From Desulfobacterales bacterium (GTDB lineage Bacteria; Desulfobacterota; Desulfobacteria; Desulfobacterales; JAHEIW01): a stretch of DNA of 5,817 bases. Shown here in pieces: positions 1-5,817 of this stretch (its first letter is position 1; every line of letters starts with the position of its first letter). The notes under the pieces are model-generated. The model was not told the DNA's origin and did no database searches. It worked only from the letters and a program-made list of their open reading frames with translations. The DNA is taken from the NCBI GenBank assembly GCA_030145015.1, contig JAQYWI010000279.1, positions 1 through 5,817 of the forward strand, written 5' to 3'. The translations under genes were made by a program, and so were the position numbers.

Positions 1-768
1 GGAACCCCGACTCTAAAAAAGAAAAATAAGTCCTGGAAAATTAAGCTGTTTCACAGGTCAAGACAACGCAGTAATAAATTGATCGTCCACGGAGAAATCT
101 TGAAACAGCAATTTCTTCGCAAATTCAAAAGATCGTCCCAGGATGTGTGTGTTGTTCCCCATGGCGCGCTGTTTTCATATATTCCCGATAATGAAACCGG
201 GGTCGATGAAGAGCCGCATACCGTTCTCTTTTTTGGGCGTGTCCAAAAATATAAAGGTCTAAAATATTTAATAGACGCCGAGCCGCTGGTAAGTGAGGTC
301 CTGCCCGAGTTTAAAATCATCGTTGCCGGACGAGGCGAAGATATTGAGATTTACCGGTCGCAGCTCTTATCTAACGCTCATTTTGAATTGCATGATCATT
401 TTATTTTAAATCGTGATGTATATAAATTTTTTTTACGCGCTTCAACAATTGTGCTGCCGTATATTGAAGGCAGCCAGAGCGGTATTGCCGCAATGGCGTT
501 TGCTTTTGGAAAGCCGGTTATTGCGACAAATGTCGGCAGCATTCCGGAAATGGTCGAACACAACAAAACCGGAATCATTGTGCCGGCGAAAAATAAAGAG
601 ATTTTAAGCCAGGCGATTATAGATCTTCTGCAGAATCCGGATAAAAGAAAACTCTTTTCACAAAATGCCAAGAATGCGGCTTTAACCAAATTCGGTTGGC
701 ATCATATCGCTGAGCTTACGACCCAATCATATGAGCAGGCAATAGATTCCATGCATCTCAATACCTGA
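1..768 (+). CDS. Glycosyltransferase, GT4-like (GT-B fold), C-terminal part; 5' end outside window
   Basis: This frame is open from base 1, so the TTG at 79 is not the true start; 255 residues are visible. GT4 enzymes usually have 350-400 residues, so roughly 100-150 are missing upstream. Seen in order (visible residue numbers): a VVPHG turn that normally ends the first Rossmann domain (about 51-55), FFGRVQKYKG with the Arg and Lys that contact the donor diphosphate in this family (R80, K85), then LPYIEGSQSG (from about 153) and GKPVIATNVGSIPEMV, the nucleotide-sugar binding core. The first Glu of the usual E-x7-E motif is E156, but the second position is Ala (A164), in a SQSGIAAMAFAFG variant. 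From family knowledge, it would transfer a sugar from a nucleotide donor on the cytoplasmic side. The nearby flippase supports a role in building a lipid-linked glycan. Donor and acceptor cannot be told. No RBS or promoter is visible because the start is missing. Confidence 0.93.
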   Translation, partial: GTPTLKKKNKSWKIKLFHRSRQRSNKLIVHGEILKQQFLRKFKRSSQDVCVVPHGALFSYIPDNETGVDEEPHTVLFFGRVQKYKGLKYLIDAEPLVSEVLPEFKIIVAGRGEDIEIYRSQLLSNAHFELHDHFILNRDVYKFFLRASTIVLPYIEGSQSGIAAMAFAFGKPVIATNVGSIPEMVEHNKTGIIVPAKNKEILSQAIIDLLQNPDKRKLFSQNAKNAALTKFGWHHIAELTTQSYEQAIDSMHLNT

Positions 769-905
769 ATCTTGCATGAAAATTAATGAGAAGTTGGGAT
801 TATGTTTAATGACAGCGTGTCAAGCAAAATCTAGAAGCAAAACAAAATACAGATCAGGCATAAAGGATGAAAATCATTTTATCTCATTACTTTTCACCCT
901 GCGGG

Positions 906-1002
906 CGAGCCGGAGGCTTTCATCTGCTGCGTTATTAAGGGCTTGCAATAGTATACTATGGCTGCGCCCTTAAATGCCTTGCAGATGAAAGCCTCCGACT
1001 CG
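906..1002. repeat. Long imperfect palindrome (REP/MITE-like inverted repeat)
   Basis: The left arm 906-927 and right arm 981-1002 are reverse complements over 22 bp with a single mismatch (910 against 998). In the same register, TTAAGGGC at 935-942 pairs with GCCCTTAA at 966-973, giving an inner 8-bp stem separated from the outer one by an internal loop. The apex holds a perfect 12-bp palindrome, ATAGTATACTAT (948-959), offset by one base from the main axis. Further out, TTTTCACC (891-898) matches the complement of 1014-1021 at 7 of 8 bases, which may mark the element ends. No T-tract follows either arm, so it is not a simple Rho-independent terminator. The size and symmetry fit a dispersed palindromic repeat or a small non-autonomous element. 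No transposase is nearby. Copy number cannot be judged from one window. Confidence 0.85.
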
Positions 1003-1039
1003 TGCAAAATTCAGGTAAAAATTAGTCGGAATTAGACTT

Positions 1040-1045
1040 AAGGGA
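1040..1045 (+). promoter_or_regulatory. Possible ribosome binding site of first hydrolase
   Basis: AAGGGA lies 13 nt before the ATG at 1059, which is longer than the usual 5-9 nt. No better purine box is closer, and no alternative in-frame start gives better spacing before the conserved KLLVIGIDGG core. The ATG is therefore kept and the site is called weak. Confidence 0.4.
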
Positions 1046-1058
1046 TATTTAAATTGAT

Positions 1059-2666
1059 ATGACGAACCCCAAAAACGCAACAGGAAAAATATCTCCCCGC
1101 CAGGGATCGAAAAATAAGCTTTTGGTGATCGGTATTGACGGCGGAACTTTGGATATCGTCTTGCCCATGGTGCACGATGGTAAGCTGCCGAATCTTTCTA
1201 AGCTTATTCAAAATGGTGCCTATGGGACACTTATGTCCACCATCCCTCCGGTTACCGCACCGGCGTGGTCCTCATTTATTACCGGCACAAATCCAGGCCG
1301 GCATGGTGTTTTCTATTTTTTTAAAATTGAGAAGGATCATCCCGGTGGCGCGAGTCGCAAGGTTCTAGCAAATCTTAATCATATGCGCGGTATTCCTTTT
1401 TGGAAAGTGTTAAATAAACACGGAAAAAAAGTCGGGCTTATCAATATACCGCTTACCTATCCACCTCAGAAAGTGGACGGGTTCATGGTTTCGGGGATGC
1501 TGGTCCCCAAGGGTTCAACGGACTATACTTTCCCCCCGGAGCTATTCTCCAAACTGGACAAGTATTATGTCGATATAGATGGTCTGATGGTTGCGGATAA
1601 ATGGCACGCCGAAGAGCTTGTCGACAAAGACCGGGCCCTGTTCAGGCATAACGTTTTGCAGTTATCAAAATCGCGGGCGCATAACGCATTGAAGTTAATG
1701 AAACGTGAGCCCTGGGATCTTTTCATGGTCGTTTTTACCGGTTCGGATCGAATATGCCACTTTTTCTGGGAAGACCCCGATAGCGAAGCGTCATTTTCAT
1801 CAGCGGTTCAGGAGTATTATATCTTGCTCGACGCGCTTATTGGCGATCTTGTGAGAGAGGCAGGTGAGAATACGGTAAAGATCGTAATGTCTGATCATGG
1901 ATTCGGGCCGGCGCCCAAGAAAAAAATTAATGTATTTGCACTCGGAAAAATACTGGGTGCCGATATGCAAAGCCTTACTTTTCGGTATCGGTATCTGAAA
2001 AACAGAGTTTTATCGAAAATTGGACGGGTCCGCCGAGAAAGCCTGGTTGATCTTTTAATACAGGAAAATTTGAAAATTTCGCTAATGCCGCTGTACGCAA
2101 ATTTTCTGGGCATTCATATTAATCACAAAAATTGCGCGAGCATAAAATCAGAATTAATCCATAAATTGCAAACCCTTCGTGATCCGCATTCCGACGCGAA
2201 AATGATTGAGAGAATTCTGCCAAAAGAATCTTTATTCCGGGGACCTTTTGCCGGCAAAGCTCCCGATTTGGTAGCTCAATTTTCATATAACTACCAGCTG
2301 GTATTCGAAAGGCGGAGCAAACGGCTGGTCTCAGACATTCCGGAACGCGTCAAAACCGGAGAACATCGTATGGAGGGACTCTTCATCGCATCCGGACCTC
2401 AAATCGAGCCGGGCAAGCTGGAAGGGGAGTTCGCGATTCAGGATGTGACCCCGACCCTTCTTTATTTGATGGGCACACCCATCCCTGAAAATTATGACGG
2501 CCGTCTGATCACCGAGTTGTTCAGCAACGATTACCTTAACGTAAATACGCCATCGTATCAAGTTATGGGAGATAAATTGGAATTAAGTCCGGATCAATCG
2601 ACAACCGCCGCACAGGATGATTTTGAAAAATCCAAAGCGCTTCTTGAGGGTTTAGGATATCTATAA
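1059..2666 (+). CDS. Alkaline-phosphatase-superfamily phosphohydrolase/phosphodiesterase (COG3379-like), complete
   Basis: This is a 535-residue soluble protein with no signal peptide or membrane segment, so probably cytoplasmic. All key positions of the type I phosphodiesterase/alkaline phosphatase fold are visible: metal-binding D27 in GIDGG, nucleophile T66 in PPVTAPAWSSFITG, D230 and H234 in GSDRICHFFW, D279-H280 in SDHGFG, and H436 in TGEHRMEG. The fold-closing DVTPTLLYLMG begins at 462, and the C-terminus LLEGLGYL is typical of this family. An active two-metal enzyme is therefore expected. Family members cleave or transfer phosphate esters, but the substrate of this branch is not established. 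Residues 1-19 are a polar, basic lead before the first strand. The stop overlaps the flippase start by one base, arguing for co-translation and a joint role in glycan assembly (inference). It is paralogous to the gene at 4277. Phosphoglycerate mutase or sulfatase activity is less likely, since the sulfatase C-x-P-x-R signature is absent. Confidence 0.93.
   Translation: MTNPKNATGKISPRQGSKNKLLVIGIDGGTLDIVLPMVHDGKLPNLSKLIQNGAYGTLMSTIPPVTAPAWSSFITGTNPGRHGVFYFFKIEKDHPGGASRKVLANLNHMRGIPFWKVLNKHGKKVGLINIPLTYPPQKVDGFMVSGMLVPKGSTDYTFPPELFSKLDKYYVDIDGLMVADKWHAEELVDKDRALFRHNVLQLSKSRAHNALKLMKREPWDLFMVVFTGSDRICHFFWEDPDSEASFSSAVQEYYILLDALIGDLVREAGENTVKIVMSDHGFGPAPKKKINVFALGKILGADMQSLTFRYRYLKNRVLSKIGRVRRESLVDLLIQENLKISLMPLYANFLGIHINHKNCASIKSELIHKLQTLRDPHSDAKMIERILPKESLFRGPFAGKAPDLVAQFSYNYQLVFERRSKRLVSDIPERVKTGEHRMEGLFIASGPQIEPGKLEGEFAIQDVTPTLLYLMGTPIPENYDGRLITELFSNDYLNVNTPSYQVMGDKLELSPDQSTTAAQDDFEKSKALLEGLGYL
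2654..2657 (+). promoter_or_regulatory. Ribosome binding site of flippase, inside the preceding gene
   Basis: AGGA lies 8 nt before the ATG at 2666, within the last codons of the first hydrolase gene. Together with the one-base TAATG stop/start overlap it supports this start and translational coupling. Confidence 0.6.
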
Positions 2667-4219
2667 TGCCGGAAATTCAAAACGTGCAGGCGGACGCTAA
2701 CAGGGATGCAAAAAGGAAGGACAACGTTGAGCTGTTGGTGGCCAAAAATGCCGGCTTAAGTTTTGCGGGAAATATCGCTAACATATGCTTTAAACTGGCA
2801 ATTAGTATCGTTCTGACGCGCGCTCTGGGGCCTCAATTCTTCGGAATTTACGTCCTGACATTATCGATTATAAGTTTTGGCGAAATTATTGCTTTGTTTG
2901 GTTTGGAAAACACGCTGGTCAAATTCGTTGCTGAGTTCAGAGCACTCGGAGACGCTCCCAGGCTAAGAGGGGCTGTTTTTGGGGTCCTTGGATGGGTTGC
3001 GATACTCAGTTCTATCGTCTGCGCAGGGTTATTCTTATTGAGTCCTTATTTAGCTGAACACGTTTTTGGCAAACCCAATCTAATTCCAGTTATAAAAATT
3101 ATGGCCTTCTCACTGCCTTTTAGTTCTCTACATAGACTGTCGTCAGCTAGTTTGCAGGGTGTTAAGCTGATCAAATACAAAGTGTTCGTACAGCAACTTT
3201 TTTTACCGTTTTCGCGGCTTTCATTGTTTATCATATCTGTTTTTTTACTGGGCTATGGCATAAACGGGATTGTCAGCGCTTACGTTGTGACCGAGATGCT
3301 GGGCGCCATTTTCAGTGTTTATTTTTTGATACGGCATATTCCTGAAATCCAGAGTTTCAAGCCGATTACGGTAGAGCCTAAACGGATTCTTTCTTTTTCG
3401 AGTTCATTGTTTTTTTCAACGCTGTTTAAACATATCATGAATCGTGCCGACGTCCTTATTATGGGTTATTTCCTTCCTACGGCTATGATTGGAATCTACG
3501 GTATTGCGAAACGCTTTACCCCTTTCATTATTCTTCCACTGCAAGCGTTCAACAATATCTTCGCACCCATGATATCGGATTTGTACACGAATCAAAAAAT
3601 GAAAGAATTGGAGAATCAATTCAAAACGATCGCCAGATGGATATTTACCTGCAGCCTCCCCATATTTACGTTGTTAACTTTTTACTCAGAGCCCATTCTC
3701 AGTATATTCGGTACGGATTTCGTTGCGGGATACGCCGTTATGATTCTGCTCTGTATGGGTCAAATTGTAAATGCCGCCAGCGGATCCGTCGGATACATGT
3801 TGATGATGACCGGAAGACCGCTTGCCAATACCTTCAACTCGTTCTTACTGTGCATAACCAATGTCGTGCTCAATATATACTTGATTCCAAGATACGGTAT
3901 CATCGGAGCAGCGCTTGCCTTCGTTTTTTCCAACAGCCTGGTTCAACTGTTGCGGCTTCTGGAGGTTTGGTATTTTCTAAAGGTCCATCCGTATCGTCAA
4001 GATTTTATTAAACCCATCTTGAGTTCAGTAGCCTCGATTCTCTTGCTTAAAATTATTCATCATTTCGGCATAAATGAGATTCACACCATTATGCTTCCGT
4101 TTTTATTTATACTGTACATGGTTTCATACACTGGATTTTTATGGCTAATGAAGTTCGCACCGGAAGACCATATTGTTTTCAACGAAATGAAATCGAAACT
4201 GCTCAAAATAAAAAATTAA
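2666..4219 (+). CDS. Polysaccharide/oligosaccharide flippase, Wzx-like (MOP superfamily), complete
   Basis: This is a 517-residue, strongly hydrophobic protein of usual family length. A charged N-terminal lead (about 1-27) is followed by the hallmark first segment, in which a helix (about 31-52) leads into TRALGPQFFGIY and then an ALFGLENTLVKFVAE stretch (76-90), typical of polysaccharide-synthesis flippases. About 14 hydrophobic segments can be picked out, near 31-52, 58-80, 104-127, 141-160, 173-195, 199-222, 242-256, 262-282, 284-304, 326-345, 352-380, 389-407, 411-438 and 448-495 (the last holding two). The NRADVLIMGYFLP region at 259-271 is also typical. Family knowledge: these inner-membrane antiporter-like proteins move undecaprenyl- or polyprenyl-linked glycans to the outer face. 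The substrate cannot be predicted. The gene starts on the stop of the first hydrolase and is followed 57 nt later by the second. A MurJ or MATE assignment is less likely because the N-terminal motif and cluster context favour Wzx. Confidence 0.92.
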   Translation: MPEIQNVQADANRDAKRKDNVELLVAKNAGLSFAGNIANICFKLAISIVLTRALGPQFFGIYVLTLSIISFGEIIALFGLENTLVKFVAEFRALGDAPRLRGAVFGVLGWVAILSSIVCAGLFLLSPYLAEHVFGKPNLIPVIKIMAFSLPFSSLHRLSSASLQGVKLIKYKVFVQQLFLPFSRLSLFIISVFLLGYGINGIVSAYVVTEMLGAIFSVYFLIRHIPEIQSFKPITVEPKRILSFSSSLFFSTLFKHIMNRADVLIMGYFLPTAMIGIYGIAKRFTPFIILPLQAFNNIFAPMISDLYTNQKMKELENQFKTIARWIFTCSLPIFTLLTFYSEPILSIFGTDFVAGYAVMILLCMGQIVNAASGSVGYMLMMTGRPLANTFNSFLLCITNVVLNIYLIPRYGIIGAALAFVFSNSLVQLLRLLEVWYFLKVHPYRQDFIKPILSSVASILLLKIIHHFGINEIHTIMLPFLFILYMVSYTGFLWLMKFAPEDHIVFNEMKSKLLKIKN

Positions 4220-4276
4220 TGAACTTAAGGTCTCGCATAAGAAGATCAAAATGCCAAAAGGGGAATTCATAATACG
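4220..4276 (+). other. Short spacer between flippase and second hydrolase, with two mini-ORFs
   Basis: This 57-nt spacer is too short for a normal gene and has no terminator, so the second hydrolase is likely in the same transcript. Two small frames cross it. One starts at ATG 4219, overlapping the flippase stop as TAATG, and encodes 17 residues ending at 4272. The other starts at ATG 4251 after an AAGAAG purine box, encodes nine residues, and stops at 4278-4280, overlapping the hydrolase ATG as ATGA. Either could be chance. I do not call them genes. Confidence 0.5.
4258..4263 (+). promoter_or_regulatory. Possible ribosome binding site of second hydrolase
   Basis: AAGGGG lies 13 nt before the ATG at 4277, the same unusually long spacing as in front of the first hydrolase. 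An upstream in-frame stop at 4238-4240 and the lack of other ATGs in frame leave 4277 as the best start. Confidence 0.4.
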
Positions 4277-5817
4277 ATGAGTTCAGTGCGTGATAAAGTC
4301 TTTGTACTAGGTCTGGATGGAGGGTCCTGGAATCTTTTGCGACCCCTTATGGATAAAGGCTATATGCCCAATCTACAAGAAATCTATGAAAAAGGTGTAT
4401 GCGCGAATCTCCAATCCACCAAACCCCCATATACCGGCCCCGCCTGGGTATCCAGTTTTACGGGGGTTAATCCCGGTAAGCATGGCATTTTTGGCTTCAC
4501 GACTTCGCGGGCAGAGAGCACCCGGCGATCGCTGATCAGCAGTCGCAATATCAGAGCAGCCAAATTATGGCAATATCTGGATAAGGGCGGCAAGACTTCA
4601 GGTTTCATTAATGTTCCCGTTACGTATCCGGTTGAAAGTTTAAACGGCTTTATGATTGCCGGATTTTTAGCACCGCAAGAGGCAAACGATATTACCTATC
4701 CTCAAGATCTGTATCAAAACCTGATTAAGGAATTGGGCACCTATATTGTCAATGTCAAAATTTCAGGGCGGATAATGGACACAGAAAATGAAGCCCTCGA
4801 ATTTATTGATGACATTCAGTTTTGTATCCAGAAACGATTTGAAGCGCTGAAAATATTATGGCACCAATATGCACCCGACTTTTTGATGATTGTTTTCAAC
4901 AGTCTCGATAAAATTCAACATAAATTTTGGAAATTTATGGATGCCGAGGACCCGCTTTACGACTCTCCCATGGCAAAAAAATTGCGCCCGCGACTCTTTG
5001 AGGTCTATCGACAAATCGATCAAATCATAGAATATATCGTCAAACAGTTAAATAACGATACAACCTTGTTCATCATTTCAGATCATGGCTTCGGGCCCCT
5101 AAGGAAGAGAGTTTTTATAAACAACTGGCTGAAACAGCAGAAACTTCTGTCTGTTAAAAAGCACCGCGCTTACCTTCGTAAAATTTTAAGTGTAACGAAT
5201 CTTAAAAATCTTCCGTTTTCTAAATTTGGTATTGGCGTAAATTTAGCGAATCCCGTCGACAGTATGATTGATTTTCCCAAAACACTTTTTTACAGCAGTG
5301 ATGTATATGAACAGGGTATTTACTTCAACGCCCAGGCCGAAAAAGCGCAGGGCGGGCATATTCGCTATGAAGATGAAATGCAAAAAATCGAAGCAAAAAT
5401 TAAGGCCTTGACAGATCCTAAAAACGGGGATTGTTTTGTAGATGAAGTCCGTCGCCGCGAAACTATTTATTCCGGGCCCTATGTAAACCAGGCACCCGAT
5501 CTGCTGTTAAAGATGAAAAGCTACGGATATTTGTTGAATAAATCCATGCCCACGAGGGGAAATAATATTCTAAGAGAAGTCACAGGACCTGAGGGGTGCC
5601 ACCGCTCGGATGGGATTTTTGCAGCTTATGGCTACAATATCGATCATAAAACGGATCTTGAAGCCTCCATTATGGACGTGACCCCGACAGTGCTGTACAC
5701 CATGGATATGTCTCTACCTAAAGATTTGGATGGTCAGCCTTTGACCCATATTTTTACTTCTGAATTTCAACATAAAACCCGGCTGCGGTTCAATCAGGAA
5801 GATACTTCGGTTCAGAT
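4277..5817 (+). CDS. Second alkaline-phosphatase-superfamily phosphohydrolase/phosphodiesterase (COG3379-like); 3' end outside window
   Basis: The frame runs from ATG 4277 without a stop to the window edge: 513 complete codons plus two bases. It is a paralogue of the gene at 1059 along its whole length. The same active-site set is present: D14 in GLDGG, nucleophile T53 in PPYTGPAWVSSFTG, D211 and H215 in SLDKIQHKFW, D269-H270 in SDHGFG, and H442 in GCHRSDG. DVTPTVLYTMD begins at 467. In the first paralogue 73 residues follow this point and here 46 are visible, so about 25-30 residues are probably missing. No signal peptide or membrane segment is seen, which suggests a cytoplasmic enzyme. The two copies differ in the segment after the nucleophile, in the region between DHG and the last His, and around H442, so they probably act on different substrates or at different steps (inference). 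Reaction class as for the first copy; substrate unknown. Confidence 0.92.
   Translation, partial: MSSVRDKVFVLGLDGGSWNLLRPLMDKGYMPNLQEIYEKGVCANLQSTKPPYTGPAWVSSFTGVNPGKHGIFGFTTSRAESTRRSLISSRNIRAAKLWQYLDKGGKTSGFINVPVTYPVESLNGFMIAGFLAPQEANDITYPQDLYQNLIKELGTYIVNVKISGRIMDTENEALEFIDDIQFCIQKRFEALKILWHQYAPDFLMIVFNSLDKIQHKFWKFMDAEDPLYDSPMAKKLRPRLFEVYRQIDQIIEYIVKQLNNDTTLFIISDHGFGPLRKRVFINNWLKQQKLLSVKKHRAYLRKILSVTNLKNLPFSKFGIGVNLANPVDSMIDFPKTLFYSSDVYEQGIYFNAQAEKAQGGHIRYEDEMQKIEAKIKALTDPKNGDCFVDEVRRRETIYSGPYVNQAPDLLLKMKSYGYLLNKSMPTRGNNILREVTGPEGCHRSDGIFAAYGYNIDHKTDLEASIMDVTPTVLYTMDMSLPKDLDGQPLTHIFTSEFQHKTRLRFNQEDTSVQ

Larger units (their letters stand above)
769..1058. other. 290-nt intergenic region between glycosyltransferase and first hydrolase
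   Basis: No convincing complete gene is present. The only longer open frame (776-973) runs through the palindromic repeat and reads as low-quality sequence, so I do not call it. The right part is dominated by the inverted repeat annotated separately. The left part (769-890) is AT-rich and holds a small dyad TGACA-GCG-TGTCA at 810-822, too short to call an operator. A 23-codon frame from ATG 867 begins MKIILSHYFSP, which resembles a glycosyltransferase N-terminus, and enters the repeat before stopping at 936-938. I see no hairpin followed by a T-tract, so no intrinsic terminator, and no sigma70-type promoter good enough to name. Whether the following genes are transcribed from the upstream operon or from a promoter here is undecided. 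Confidence 0.7.

Noticed and set aside
427..434. Run of eight T inside the glycosyltransferase gene as a frameshift or phase-variation site
   Set aside because: The reading frame and conserved motifs continue intact on both sides, and one T tract in an AT-rich gene is weak evidence.
772..806. TTGCAT with downstream TA-rich hexamers as a sigma70-type promoter
   Set aside because: The -10 candidates are poor matches, or spacing is about 20 nt, so it is not distinguishable from AT-rich background.
810..822. TGACA-GCG-TGTCA dyad as an operator
   Set aside because: Five-base arms are common by chance and no promoter or regulator gene is visible beside it.
776..973. 65-codon + strand frame in the intergenic gap
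   Set aside because: About a third of it lies inside the palindromic repeat, it resembles no known protein, and it lacks a convincing RBS.
906..1002. Palindrome as an intrinsic transcription terminator
   Set aside because: No run of T follows the right arm on the + strand or the left arm on the - strand, and the loop structure is too long and complex.
3637..4011. 124-codon + strand frame inside the flippase gene
   Set aside because: It lies fully within the well-supported flippase in another frame, with no recognisable motifs: a shadow frame.
1..5817. CRISPR array, tRNA, rRNA or transposase gene
   Set aside because: No regularly spaced direct repeats, cloverleaf, rRNA-like or transposase-like sequence was found by reading both strands.

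Overview
The window looks like part of a bacterial (less likely archaeal) surface-polysaccharide gene cluster. All supported genes lie on the + strand. They are, in order, the C-terminal part of a GT-B glycosyltransferase, a soluble alkaline-phosphatase-superfamily hydrolase, a 14-helix lipid-linked-oligosaccharide flippase of the Wzx/MOP type, and a second hydrolase of the same family that runs off the right edge. Base composition is moderate, AT-rich between genes. Taxonomy cannot be fixed from this sequence. The family mix would suit Desulfobacterota or related Gram-negative lineages, but that is only an impression.

Layout: 1-768 is the end of the glycosyltransferase gene, which is open at the left edge. 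769-1058 is a 290-nt gap with no credible complete gene. It holds a long inverted repeat (about 906-1002, 22-bp arms with one mismatch, with a second in-register stem inside), which looks like a palindromic repeat of the REP or MITE kind. 1059-2666 is the first hydrolase. 2666-4219 is the flippase, whose ATG shares a base with the preceding stop codon (TAATG), so the two are very probably co-translated. 4220-4276 is a short spacer crossed by two mini-ORFs. 4277-5817 is the second hydrolase, which lacks only its last few tens of residues.

How they may work together (inference): the glycosyltransferase adds a sugar to a lipid-linked glycan on the cytoplasmic face and the flippase moves it across the inner membrane. 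The two hydrolases keep every metal ligand and the nucleophilic threonine expected of active enzymes, and they bracket the flippase. They are predicted phosphohydrolases, phosphodiesterases or phosphomutases (COG3379-like) whose substrate is unknown. Their tight linkage to a flippase suggests they act on a phosphorylated or phosphodiester-containing glycan or its lipid carrier. The paired hydrolases around the flippase and the palindromic repeat are the most interesting items here.
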